The notes under the pieces: generated by a model | Seen by the model: the letters and a program-made list of their open reading frames with translations, nothing else | Told to the model about the DNA's origin: nothing | Database searches by the model: none | Origin: a virus | IMG/VR virus record: IMGVR_UViG_3300028388_006123 | Coordinates: 1 to 21,853 of that record | Reading direction: 5' to 3' (one strand) | DNA: 21,853 bases | Program-made: the position numbers and the translations under genes | In this document: positions 8,044 through 16,121 of the stretch, one piece after another | Layout: every line of letters starts with the position of its first letter | How positions within the stretch are numbered: position 1 is the first letter of the stretch

Positions 8044-8191
8044 TGCTTCGTCTGAAGAAAGAAAATCCGTATTACGTCTTGCAAGAAAAATGGCAAAATA
8101 CAGAAATACCAACTTACAGGGTGGATTAGATAGCATTTTATTGGCTACAGATGAACTTGAGCGTGACATAAAAGCTGGAAAAATCAAGTAA
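7862..8191 (+). CDS. Small capsid-associated-type protein with LTE|G motif
   Basis: A 109-residue protein, unrecognised in its N-terminal part. That part (MEIGKELKKNGIKYSFSTDF, then KMPIAIVNKDMA) looks like a small alpha/beta fold. The middle carries LLESVLTEGASSEE, an excellent match to the T4 prohead-protease rule (L-x-E then G) and almost identical in DNA to elements of the upstream gene. The remainder is a basic helix (ERKSVLRLARKMAKYR). The frame stays open upstream to 7829, but ATG at 7862 is chosen because AGGTG sits 8 bases before it, just after the upstream stop, and gives a normal N terminus. It may be a split or duplicated partner of the 290-residue protein. Function unknown. Confidence 0.68.
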   Translation: MEIGKELKKNGIKYSFSTDFMPMYKIDKMPIAIVNKDMAAGAEREVGDVAIGLLESVLTEGASSEERKSVLRLARKMAKYRNTNLQGGLDSILLATDELERDIKAGKIK

Positions 8192-8213
8192 AATAGATTA
8201 AGACGTCTTTCCT

Positions 8214-8858
8214 ATGGAAAATTTACAAGAAAAAAACTGGATTGTGCTTACTAAAGACTTTGTTGGTGAGTATAAAAATACAAATTGGAAAAAGGTTTTG
8301 TCTAGGTTAGCTAGGACTTATGGGCTTTCGCCAAATGATGTGTATGTCCATGATGACTACCAAACGCCGTCCCCAATGAAAGATGGCTATGGTTTAAGCG
8401 ATTTGCTTGACAAATATAAGGCTGTGTTATATCCACGAAGAGGTTCGGCTAGTTTGTTTGCTTCTGATGAAGACCCAACCGATGACGAAAGTCTTTCAAT
8501 AGAGCGTGTGATGGAAATGTATGATGTCTATGAAGCTGATCAATATCAAGACACGTTTGGCTCACGTGAAGAAGCTGAACAGTACATTGAGTCATATGGG
8601 CTTCAAGATGCAAAAATTTATGCATTAGACCTTGACGATGACATGATGGTGCACGAAGATGAGTATGACGACGTAGATATGGCCATGAGTCAAACCTACA
8701 AAATTGGCAAATATGCCGATGAGCTTATGGATTTACTCCAGCAAGAAGATGAGCTAGATGCATGGGTGCAGTCTAAAATTACCAAGGCGTCGGATTATAT
8801 TTCAGCGGTGGTGCACTATTTAGAGTACGAACAAGAAAAATCAACACCAAAATTTTAA
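8214..8858 (+). CDS. Acidic protein with C-terminal WVQSKITKASDYI domain
   Basis: A 214-residue, strongly acidic protein without cysteine. The C-terminal 50 residues (KIGKYADELMDLLQQEDE, then WVQSKITKASDYISAVVHYL) form a helical module that I recognise from many T4-like aquatic phage proteins. It usually sits at the end of small structural or capsid-associated proteins. The first 150 residues (WIVLTKDFVG, WKKVLSRLARTYGLSPNDVY, an Asp/Glu-rich middle) are not recognised. The ATG lies 22 bases after the previous stop and no clear Shine-Dalgarno is seen. It is part of the run of capsid-type genes; the role is inferred. Confidence 0.75.
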   Translation: MENLQEKNWIVLTKDFVGEYKNTNWKKVLSRLARTYGLSPNDVYVHDDYQTPSPMKDGYGLSDLLDKYKAVLYPRRGSASLFASDEDPTDDESLSIERVMEMYDVYEADQYQDTFGSREEAEQYIESYGLQDAKIYALDLDDDMMVHEDEYDDVDMAMSQTYKIGKYADELMDLLQQEDELDAWVQSKITKASDYISAVVHYLEYEQEKSTPKF

Positions 8859-8862
8859 AATT

Positions 8863-9078
8863 ATGTCACTACGAAGACCTACCTATGCTCCAAGTGTTGC
8901 CACCGATCGTGGCTGGGTTCACACCGAAACTGGTGAGCTACTCGTTTCACATTCCAATTTGCTAGCCAAGCTAACCGAAGCAGGCCTTGACAAATATGCT
9001 GAACCTATCAAAAAGGCTACGCCAAAGAAACAAGCCCCAAAAAAAGCCAACACAACGTCTGCTAGCAACAACGCCTAG
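8863..9078 (+). CDS. Small basic protein, unknown
   Basis: A 71-residue protein. The N-terminal part (APSVATDRGWVHTETGELLV, then SHSNLLAKL) is a compact, probably folded segment of a kind seen in T4-like aquatic phages. The C terminus is a Lys/Pro/Ala-rich disordered tail. The ATG follows the previous stop by four bases, and its own stop lies two bases before the next ATG, which supports a translated operon member. A DNA- or virion-binding tail is possible, but nothing proves it. Confidence 0.7.
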   Translation: MSLRRPTYAPSVATDRGWVHTETGELLVSHSNLLAKLTEAGLDKYAEPIKKATPKKQAPKKANTTSASNNA

Positions 9079-9080
9079 TC

Positions 9081-9482
9081 ATGTACCAAAATTTGACGGA
9101 GGATAATGTCCTTCTGTATGCGATGCACATATATGATAATCCGCAGTGTTTAAGTGTGGATGAGTTTCATGATGACTTCAATCGTATCAAATATATCAAG
9201 CGGTTGTTTAGTCGGTACAAACTAAATAATGAATTGAAGGAACGGTTAATCATTAACCATATGATTGTTCTTTCGAATATGTTTGGCGTTGCTGGAACTG
9301 TGAGACTGTTGTTTTTAAGGATTGATCCTGTGTTTTACAATATCCTGAAAAGCTTTTTGGTGTTTTTGGAATACATGCCCGAAGTAGTTGAAGGGATCAA
9401 TGGGCAAAATATTGTGAGTAGCGACCTTGCGTTAGATAAAACTGTAATTGGCAAACTTCGAAATTTGCGAAAATTTTCTTAA
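9081..9482 (+). CDS. Conserved T4-like phage protein, unknown function
   Basis: A 133-residue helical protein. The run YDNPQCLSVDEFHDDFNRIK, then YIKRLFSRY, is a strongly conserved signature of a small family in T4-like cyanophages and relatives, and the rest (ERLIINHMIVLSNMFG, then LLFLRID, FLVFLEYMPE) keeps the family pattern. It is probably cytosolic and all-alpha. In related phages it sits among late structural genes, which agrees with its place here. No enzymatic motif is visible. It starts two bases after the upstream stop. Confidence 0.85.
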   Translation: MYQNLTEDNVLLYAMHIYDNPQCLSVDEFHDDFNRIKYIKRLFSRYKLNNELKERLIINHMIVLSNMFGVAGTVRLLFLRIDPVFYNILKSFLVFLEYMPEVVEGINGQNIVSSDLALDKTVIGKLRNLRKFS

Positions 9483-9485
9483 CCC

Positions 9486-9818
9486 ATGTATAAAACCAAA
9501 AAACAACTCCAAGACGAAATGACCACAGCGGCTGTGGCTGGACTCGCTGGTGATCCACCTGTGAGCAAACAAGCGCAACAACGCTATGTCAAGCGTAACA
9601 AGTTTGCAGGTAAAGATGTCTTTGTCGTGGATGAAACGTCTTTTTTGAAAGCACGTACTATCAAAGGGCGTTACGAACAATTTGCTAAATATATAGAAGA
9701 CGAAGTGGCACTTGCTGAAATACGTGAGTATGCCAAAAAACACCCACGCAATGACATTATCGTGCAAAGCGAAAAAACTGGTGCAATGATGTACTTAAAA
9801 AAAGGTAGTCGCTCCTAA
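9486..9818 (+). CDS. Small conserved phage protein, unknown function
   Basis: A basic 110-residue protein without cysteine. The N terminus (KTKKQLQDEMTTAAVAGLAG) is helical. The rest (DVFVVDETSFLKARTIKGRY, FAKYIEDEVALAEIREYAKK, then GAMMYLKKGSRS) resembles a small family whose members end in TGAM-YL, found among late genes of T4-like aquatic phages. It sits four bases after the previous gene and two bases before the tail-fibre gene. A virion or assembly role is inferred from position only. Confidence 0.7.
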   Translation: MYKTKKQLQDEMTTAAVAGLAGDPPVSKQAQQRYVKRNKFAGKDVFVVDETSFLKARTIKGRYEQFAKYIEDEVALAEIREYAKKHPRNDIIVQSEKTGAMMYLKKGSRS

Positions 9819-9820
9819 GC

Positions 9821-10666
9821 ATGTCCTTAACGCTAGCCAACACGATAAATGACATGCGAGTCACCGTCAATCAACTGATTGACGATGTGTCCACCATTAG
9901 TATTGACTCTATTGGTGACTTGACCGATGTCGATCTTACAGGCCTTAATGACGGATTTGTGTTGGTCTATGATGCCCTTGATGCTCAATTTGAGCCCGTG
10001 GAATTTCAGACTGTGGGTGGGGCAAACAACCAAATTCAGTACAATCGCTTTGGGGATCAGTTTGCTGATGCCAACCTCACATTTGATTTCATCAACGCTA
10101 TACTTAGTGTACCCAACGCCAATGTGTCTAACATTGCCGCGTCCAATGTGGTGACCGAAGATTTGGTGGTTAACACCGGTGGCATAAACATTTTGAGCAC
10201 CAATACTGGTGATATAGTCACGCTTAATACCAATTCATTCACCACCAACACGATTGATGCGTCCACGTTGAATTTGGACTCCATTGTGGCCAACACTATA
10301 ACCACCAACAATTTGGTGGCCGAAGACATTCAGTCTAACACGGCGAATGTGGTGACTTTGACCGCAAACTCGATTACAGAAACATCAAGTCGAGCGTTCA
10401 AGGAAAATGTGGTGTTGTATGAAAGTGGGTTATCCACTGTGGTGGCCTTAGAGCCTATAACCTACACGTGGATAGGGCAGTCTGAACCCCACCTTGGCCT
10501 TATTGCCGAAGATGTGGCGGTGGTTGAGCCATTGTTAGTACAACAAAATGATGACGGCCAAGGCGTGGCTGTCAAATATAGTCGACTAGTCGTTCCACTG
10601 CTTGGTGCAGTCAAAGAATTATCCGATCGTATAAATAAATTAGAAGAACAAATATCTAACCTGTAG
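9821..10666 (+). CDS. Tail fibre protein with C-terminal S74 intramolecular chaperone
   Basis: A 281-residue short fibre, probably trimeric. The N terminus (IGDLTDVDLTGLNDGFVLVY) is the usual phage-fibre 'L-DVDL-G' repeat, followed by NNQIQYNRFGDQFADANLTF, another fibre motif. Residues about 95-185 are an Asn/Thr/Val-rich repetitive shaft (I-V-T-L-N-T-N pattern). The last 95 residues are an endosialidase-type chaperone (Peptidase_S74): the cleavage-site region SSRAFKENV, then HLGLIAEDV, VKYSRLVVPLLGAVKELSDR, and a short coiled coil (RINKLEEQI). In this family, self-cleavage before the Ser releases the chaperone once the trimer has folded. There is no cysteine, in sharp contrast with the next gene. 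Host-recognition role inferred from domains. Confidence 0.9.
   Translation: MSLTLANTINDMRVTVNQLIDDVSTISIDSIGDLTDVDLTGLNDGFVLVYDALDAQFEPVEFQTVGGANNQIQYNRFGDQFADANLTFDFINAILSVPNANVSNIAASNVVTEDLVVNTGGINILSTNTGDIVTLNTNSFTTNTIDASTLNLDSIVANTITTNNLVAEDIQSNTANVVTLTANSITETSSRAFKENVVLYESGLSTVVALEPITYTWIGQSEPHLGLIAEDVAVVEPLLVQQNDDGQGVAVKYSRLVVPLLGAVKELSDRINKLEEQISNL
10630..10637 (+). promoter_or_regulatory. T4-type late promoter, exact TATAAATA
   Basis: An exact match to the T4 late -10 octamer TATAAATA lies inside the last codons of the tail-fibre gene, 47 bases before the ATG at 10685. T4 spacing would put the start near 10643 and give a leader of about 42 bases that contains GAGG (10678-10681), a reasonable Shine-Dalgarno. 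It is the only exact octamer I found in the window. The overlap with coding sequence (Arg-Ile-Asn-Lys) means a chance match is possible. Confidence 0.55.
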
Positions 10667-10684
10667 TAGTCCACACCGAGGCAC

Positions 10685-13600
10685 ATGGCAGATCTAAAAG
10701 ACACAATTGTTGATGGCGCGTTACAATCCGATAGTTTAACGGTAGGACAACCACCTGAAACAAAAACCTATACAGCATATGCAAATGTCGAAAAGGGTGA
10801 GTTTGTCGCAGGCATTACATCGAACATTGCAAAACCCATTGACACCACCATTTGTTGTGTTCCTGATGTGACGTACCAACAATGTGAATGGGCATGTCAA
10901 GCAAAATTTGACTCTATTGAAGATGCGTATGAACTTGTTAGTTTTCAGCGTTGGTTGGGTCTTGAAGAAGACGACGTGTGTTTTTGCAACTGTGGTGGAA
11001 ACACCTGTTGTGGGGAGTATAGTTGCGAAATATTTGCATGCAAGTCCTTGCTTTGTTGTGGTGATGTCGAAGGTGTATTTAGATGTGGGTATCTTTGCAA
11101 TTGTATAAAACCTGTTTTTGGGGTAGAAACTACATGTCCTTTGCCATGCCCTGTGGGTGTGACGGGTTGGTGTGAAGGATATGAGCAAAAAGTATTTTCT
11201 TGCAAAGGCCATGACATGGCCACATTTTCGCTGAATCCATACAATATTGCACCTGGCTTTAGTAGATGTAGTGCATGTAGAATGATGACCGTGCGTCAAA
11301 GTATGGGCTTACATCCCACGCAATCGGTCAAAATTATGGAACCGTTTGACTACGATTGCTATCGTGATAAAGTCATCATGGCCTTTACTGTCGGCTATCA
11401 GTGTGCACGTGCGGTTGGAGATAACGCCCCATTTTGCTCAAGATATGGCTTTTGCTCGGCCTTTTGCTGTGACTACAATAGCGATCCAAATTGCTATGTG
11501 CACAATATAGATGACTGCGTACCTTGTTGGTATTGCAAATTAAAAACCGCGGCTAGAATTTGGACTGGCACAGTCAATGCCGCGGCGTTCACCACCGATA
11601 GAACGTTACCACAATACAAGTTCCACTGCGACCACCTTTCATGTTGCTGTTGTTGGACACCTCGATGTCCTGGTCTTGTAGACACATTTAGTACGTCATT
11701 GTGTGTGTATGACTGCTGTTGTGTCGGTGTCTTTGAAGATGACACCTGTTACCGTGATGGTGTGGCTTGTAGAATTTATATGCCTGACTATGAGTATTGC
11801 TCCGATAACCGTGAGTGCTATGGAATGTTTTCTTGTGCCCAAACAGAAGCCTACCGCTCTAGGAGTGAAAGTGCTGTAGGCTTTGGGGTAAGTCATTTTG
11901 GGTTATGGAGAGTTGGCCAAGATGGGGTTTATGTAGGTTTAAACTTTGGGTTTCAATGTGGTGGCTGTGGTGGTGCGTCTGCAAACACTCACCGTGATGC
12001 GTTGCTTTCATTTGTTGGAAAGCTAGAATCCAATGGAGCGTTTCATTTTTACAATCCATGTGATGAAGAAAGAGAACGAGTGGCCGCTCACCAATATGTG
12101 AGTGCTCACTATGGCCAATGCTCTTTGAATGACACCGTTGGAAAATATTCAATATGTCAAAGCGATACCTACGATTTGAATACCTATATTTTTAGAGGTC
12201 CATTCATGTCGTATGGTTATGATACGCCATGTCATGACGACACACTTTGCCAGACCATGGCATTTTTTGTGGAAAGTGGCAACTGTTTGGTCATGAAGCG
12301 CTACAAAATTCCACAGCTCAATGCGAGTGGATGTTTTGTGTCAAGTGCCGAAGGCTATACCCACAACACATCTCCGTATAGTTGTTGTGCTGTGTGTGTG
12401 GAAGACTTTTGCTTGTGTTGTGATGAAAATGCATGTTGCGAAGCCATTCATGGCTTTGGAAGTCGCGATCAACTAAATATGCCATTTTTGTGGAACTACA
12501 AGACGGGTCAGGGCATTTTGCGTGGCTGTCGTCATGAGTATTCTGAATTTGGCTCACATGCTATTCATTTCAACACCAACGATGGCAACATGGTGTCACA
12601 TTGCGTTGAAGAGCCCTGTTGCTTCATGTGTGCTGAATTCCGACGAGAAGATTCGGGATGGGATTATCAAATTCATGCCACGGATTGCAATCATGATCGT
12701 TATATAAAAATGATTCGTGATTGTCAGTGTTGCTTGAACCAATTTAACGATGCATGTCCAGAGCTACGCTGTTGCTACAGCAGTGACGGGTGTGACAATT
12801 ATGTCATTATGAGCATGCCCATCTACAACCCACCATTTTCTTGTGGAAATGTGACGTGTCAGTGCAATCAGTTTTACGTTTGTCGCTATTTCCAAAAATA
12901 CACCAATGTGTGCACGTGGGAAGAACTTGAGTGTACCGACGATTTGGGGTGTGTTTGCTCCACAATTTGTAGATGTCATTATTTTGACGGCCTTACAGTC
13001 TTTTGCGCGCCAAATGTCAATGGCTGTTGCTATCAATTATGCATGCCGTCATCTTGTTACAACACCGCCTGTGATAATGGATGCTGCACGGGATGTAATT
13101 ATCTTTGCACGAACTATTGGCGTGGTCAATGGATGATCGTCACAGGTGGCACGGGTGCAGGTCAAGTGCGTCAAATTTGCTGTAATTGTAGGGGATTGGG
13201 AAATTGTCCCATGTGCCTGAAAGTCTTTACACCATTTGACCCTGTGTTGGATAATACGTCCTGTATTGATTTATGTAGATGCTACGTACCTCTATGTGAC
13301 CTTGAGCGACCATGCATGTTGCTGTTTTGTAGTGAGCGTAATGCCTATGCATGCACTATGCGTAACACTTGCAAAAACTATGTCAAATTAGAACCTGTTG
13401 GCAATTCAAGCACTTCAACGTACAACCTTTATGTGTATCCTTACAAAGACGTATTTACGTGTGCTGGTAGAGACTTTTCAAAAGTCTATTTCCTATGCTT
13501 TGACCTTGAAGCCAATGGTGCATTTACAAACATCTGCGAGTGTTGTCTTTGCGTGATTCCTTTTGAGTCTTGTCATCGTACCGATGGACTTGATTCGCGT

Positions 13601-16102
13601 GGTGCACTTCATCAATGTGCCAATCGTCAATGTCACATTGATTACTACCTTGATGAAGCAAGACCTGCCAAGTGCAATGAAGAAATTGATCAAAGATTCT
13701 TTGATAGTTCCGACATTCAAGGCACCGGAAACCACCCCTGTGGGAACTTCCCTATTGTATGCACCTATTTACCAGGTGAAGGTCTTGGGTGCTATTTCTT
13801 GGGAATAAACGGTAAAGGAATTAACCGAGCGTCACGTCAAAGTGCCAATTGTAAACATACGGGTTCAGTGTGTTTTAGATGCGATGGCAATCAGATGCAA
13901 AATGTAGATGACGGCTTTGAAGTAGAAAATTACTACTATAATTGCTTTAACAGACACGATATGGCGTGTATAGACGACGCTGGTGGCGGAGGAGAATTTA
14001 GGGGTGGACAACAAATGGGGCAATATATGGGCTTCTGGCATTATTCTTGTGATTTTGCCAACACGGGCTGTCCAATTTCTATTGTTGGGCGTCAAGGTGA
14101 TGTAGGAAGGTATTGCGGTAGATGTCGGGGTATAAGTTGTAATCAGCAAATGATTTACCCTCTTTTGAAACGTACACATTTCCAAAAAGCAACAACTAAC
14201 ACATACAGAAATTGTCACAAATCGAAACTTGGGGTTTATAGCACAAGGGATTATATAGAACATGGCTTTGCACCACAAGTGTACCCAATGGGTGTGGCCA
14301 ACATAACAAGCCCTGGATATAGCTTTACGTGTGTCACCGAGCAGTGCGAAATCGTTGGGATTGCCGAAAGTTCTGCCCAAGAAGGTGAAACTTTCACAGT
14401 ACGACCAAATGGCTCAATAACCTCTAATACCTTCACGGGGCTTACGCCAGGTCGTCAATATTTCTATCAAACCTATGGCACGACAGATGCCAATTTACGT
14501 GCTTGTTTTGTCACAGCTGACCAACTACAATGTGGTCCAGGCGATGAGTATGTGAGAGTCGGCTGTGCGATTACTGCCAACACATTTAGTTTAAACCTTG
14601 CCTTTGAAACAGCAAATGCCGCGTCTATTTTTGCTGATCGTGAAGTCAACAAATGCATTCCTGGTGTACCAATAGAGCAATTCAAGACGCTTGAGTGTTG
14701 TGCTATGAGAATGTATGATGCTGGATGCGATGACTGTATTGGCAAACTCTGCTTACACCAACTAAAAGTGACTGCCGCACGTACAGGTGAATATTTTGGT
14801 GAAATTAAAACCTGCGTTAGAAACAACGATCATTCAAAAACTAATTACTATAATTGTTACTACTGCTGCCCACAACAAGGTGTTTGCCTCATGGGTGTGC
14901 ATGATGAACATTGTAGTAGGATTTCGCGTAGTGGTAATGACTTTGCTTTTTGGAAAGTCACTGTGCCTGGTGATCGCATGTACCGCCTTAGCGCCGTATG
15001 TGTCGAAGCAGAAAATGACCTAACCCCAATAAATTTTTGTAGTGGAATAAACCAAGCAAGATTACCATTTGGTTTAGTACGTTATGACCTTGCTATTGGT
15101 CGCTCATATTGGCTAGATGAGTTGACTTGTTGTAAACCAACATTCTTGCAACACTTATCTTGCTTTGGAAATTATCCAGCGCGACCTTGCGGTATATGTC
15201 AAAGGTGTAAACTATGGCCATACAATGAACACTGTTGCGATTGTTTTGCGTGTATGCACGAAGGTACGTGTGATTGGATGAATGACAGTGGCATTGTGCC
15301 AAAGTCTCTACGTGACAATCCATGTCGCAATCGCGTGAGCAATAATCTTTGTAGACAAAGCTTGGCCGATCAAGACAATTGTCGTCATCATGAACGTCCA
15401 TGTATAGAAGGCTACCACCATAGTTGTGTGCTCTATGATGCAGAATGGAGTTGCTATTTCCAACGATGTGGGTGGCCTTCAAACCACCGCCGTGTGCTTG
15501 TATATACTTCTAATGCTGGCAAACGAAATCGATTTGAGCCTTGCTTCCACTTTGGTGAATGTCGAGATTGTAGTTGCGATTACTTTTGCTATGTTGCCTG
15601 TTGTTCGAGACATTGGTGTTGTTTATTTAATTGTTTTTACGACACACATACCAACCAAATGTCTGAAAGTGAAAAAGTGTATGACGGGCTTGAAAATAAT
15701 AATCCTTGCTGTTGTGATTTTGGTGCACAAGCATGTCTTGGCTGTCAAATTTCAAATGGGGATTTGCCAATAGACTTCAATCAATGGATTCCATCTTTTT
15801 ATGGCAAGAGCGACTATCCTTATGTGTGCTGTGGTATAAATCCACACCAAGAATGTCATGACGTCCAAGTGCCTTTTTATGAAAACCCAAATATGGACTA
15901 TATGCTATGTTGGTGTGGTGAAAAAGCATGCTGTGAGTTTGCCTATGGGTTACCAAATGTGCTTTATCCAGGGCGAACTTATTATGTTGGCGTCAACTAC
16001 CATGTCTGCTTTGGAAAAGAACAGATGCGTAGAGGAACTAATGGTGCTCGCTTCGGGGCAAAAGTGATTTTCGACGTATTCTGTTGCGAAGACTTCTGCT
16101 AA
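10685..16102 (+). CDS. Giant cysteine-rich virion-type protein (1805 residues, about 11% Cys), likely adhesin
   Basis: One uninterrupted 5418-base frame with GAGG upstream. I counted about 197 Cys by eye, with about 26 adjacent CC pairs, several CCC and one CCCC near residue 320. Cys density is high at residues about 58-390, 565-960 and 1340-1805, and lower between. The first 57 residues have none and carry TYTAYANVEKGEFVAG, a typical phage structural start. Near 812-850, WRGQWMIVTGGTGAGQVRQ followed by a Cys-rich stretch and DNTSCIDL matches the common virion domain G-TGAGQ-R-I, with Cys where Thr/Val/Tyr is usual. Near 1222-1265, IVGIAESS through TGLTPGRQYFYQ matches another virion beta domain and is Cys-free. 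No signal peptide, TM or enzyme motif is seen. The gene follows the fibre gene, so a receptor-binding or fibre-surface role is likely. Whether the Cys form disulfides or bind metal is unknown. Confidence 0.85.
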   Translation: MADLKDTIVDGALQSDSLTVGQPPETKTYTAYANVEKGEFVAGITSNIAKPIDTTICCVPDVTYQQCEWACQAKFDSIEDAYELVSFQRWLGLEEDDVCFCNCGGNTCCGEYSCEIFACKSLLCCGDVEGVFRCGYLCNCIKPVFGVETTCPLPCPVGVTGWCEGYEQKVFSCKGHDMATFSLNPYNIAPGFSRCSACRMMTVRQSMGLHPTQSVKIMEPFDYDCYRDKVIMAFTVGYQCARAVGDNAPFCSRYGFCSAFCCDYNSDPNCYVHNIDDCVPCWYCKLKTAARIWTGTVNAAAFTTDRTLPQYKFHCDHLSCCCCWTPRCPGLVDTFSTSLCVYDCCCVGVFEDDTCYRDGVACRIYMPDYEYCSDNRECYGMFSCAQTEAYRSRSESAVGFGVSHFGLWRVGQDGVYVGLNFGFQCGGCGGASANTHRDALLSFVGKLESNGAFHFYNPCDEERERVAAHQYVSAHYGQCSLNDTVGKYSICQSDTYDLNTYIFRGPFMSYGYDTPCHDDTLCQTMAFFVESGNCLVMKRYKIPQLNASGCFVSSAEGYTHNTSPYSCCAVCVEDFCLCCDENACCEAIHGFGSRDQLNMPFLWNYKTGQGILRGCRHEYSEFGSHAIHFNTNDGNMVSHCVEEPCCFMCAEFRREDSGWDYQIHATDCNHDRYIKMIRDCQCCLNQFNDACPELRCCYSSDGCDNYVIMSMPIYNPPFSCGNVTCQCNQFYVCRYFQKYTNVCTWEELECTDDLGCVCSTICRCHYFDGLTVFCAPNVNGCCYQLCMPSSCYNTACDNGCCTGCNYLCTNYWRGQWMIVTGGTGAGQVRQICCNCRGLGNCPMCLKVFTPFDPVLDNTSCIDLCRCYVPLCDLERPCMLLFCSERNAYACTMRNTCKNYVKLEPVGNSSTSTYNLYVYPYKDVFTCAGRDFSKVYFLCFDLEANGAFTNICECCLCVIPFESCHRTDGLDSRGALHQCANRQCHIDYYLDEARPAKCNEEIDQRFFDSSDIQGTGNHPCGNFPIVCTYLPGEGLGCYFLGINGKGINRASRQSANCKHTGSVCFRCDGNQMQNVDDGFEVENYYYNCFNRHDMACIDDAGGGGEFRGGQQMGQYMGFWHYSCDFANTGCPISIVGRQGDVGRYCGRCRGISCNQQMIYPLLKRTHFQKATTNTYRNCHKSKLGVYSTRDYIEHGFAPQVYPMGVANITSPGYSFTCVTEQCEIVGIAESSAQEGETFTVRPNGSITSNTFTGLTPGRQYFYQTYGTTDANLRACFVTADQLQCGPGDEYVRVGCAITANTFSLNLAFETANAASIFADREVNKCIPGVPIEQFKTLECCAMRMYDAGCDDCIGKLCLHQLKVTAARTGEYFGEIKTCVRNNDHSKTNYYNCYYCCPQQGVCLMGVHDEHCSRISRSGNDFAFWKVTVPGDRMYRLSAVCVEAENDLTPINFCSGINQARLPFGLVRYDLAIGRSYWLDELTCCKPTFLQHLSCFGNYPARPCGICQRCKLWPYNEHCCDCFACMHEGTCDWMNDSGIVPKSLRDNPCRNRVSNNLCRQSLADQDNCRHHERPCIEGYHHSCVLYDAEWSCYFQRCGWPSNHRRVLVYTSNAGKRNRFEPCFHFGECRDCSCDYFCYVACCSRHWCCLFNCFYDTHTNQMSESEKVYDGLENNNPCCCDFGAQACLGCQISNGDLPIDFNQWIPSFYGKSDYPYVCCGINPHQECHDVQVPFYENPNMDYMLCWCGEKACCEFAYGLPNVLYPGRTYYVGVNYHVCFGKEQMRRGTNGARFGAKVIFDVFCCEDFC

Positions 16103-16106
16103 ATAC
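16099..16106 (+). promoter_or_regulatory. Possible late promoter overlapping the stop codon (CTAAATAC)
   Basis: CTAAATAC includes the TAA stop of the giant gene and precedes the 39-codon ORF at 16122. T4 spacing predicts a start near 16111, leaving a leader of about 11 bases. The core 7-mer TAAATAC recurs at several gene junctions in the window. Short AT-rich sites like this can also arise from TAA stops. Confidence 0.4.
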
Positions 16107-16121
16107 AAATGCACAATAGCT

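Noticed and set aside
7660-8187. Reverse-strand frame of 175 codons
   Set aside because: It lies opposite two plausible forward genes and its composition (Ser/Leu/Phe-rich) is typical of an antisense shadow.
10736-14380. Long reverse-strand open frames inside the giant gene (187 codons at 10736-11299, 171 at 13865-14380)
   Set aside because: They mirror a Cys-rich forward frame, lack start signals, and their products show no motifs. The rest of the window is forward only.
10685-16102. Diversity-generating retroelement target, or Cys excess from simple A-to-G change (Tyr to Cys)
   Set aside because: No reverse transcriptase or template repeat is in the window, and Tyr codons remain frequent beside the Cys codons.
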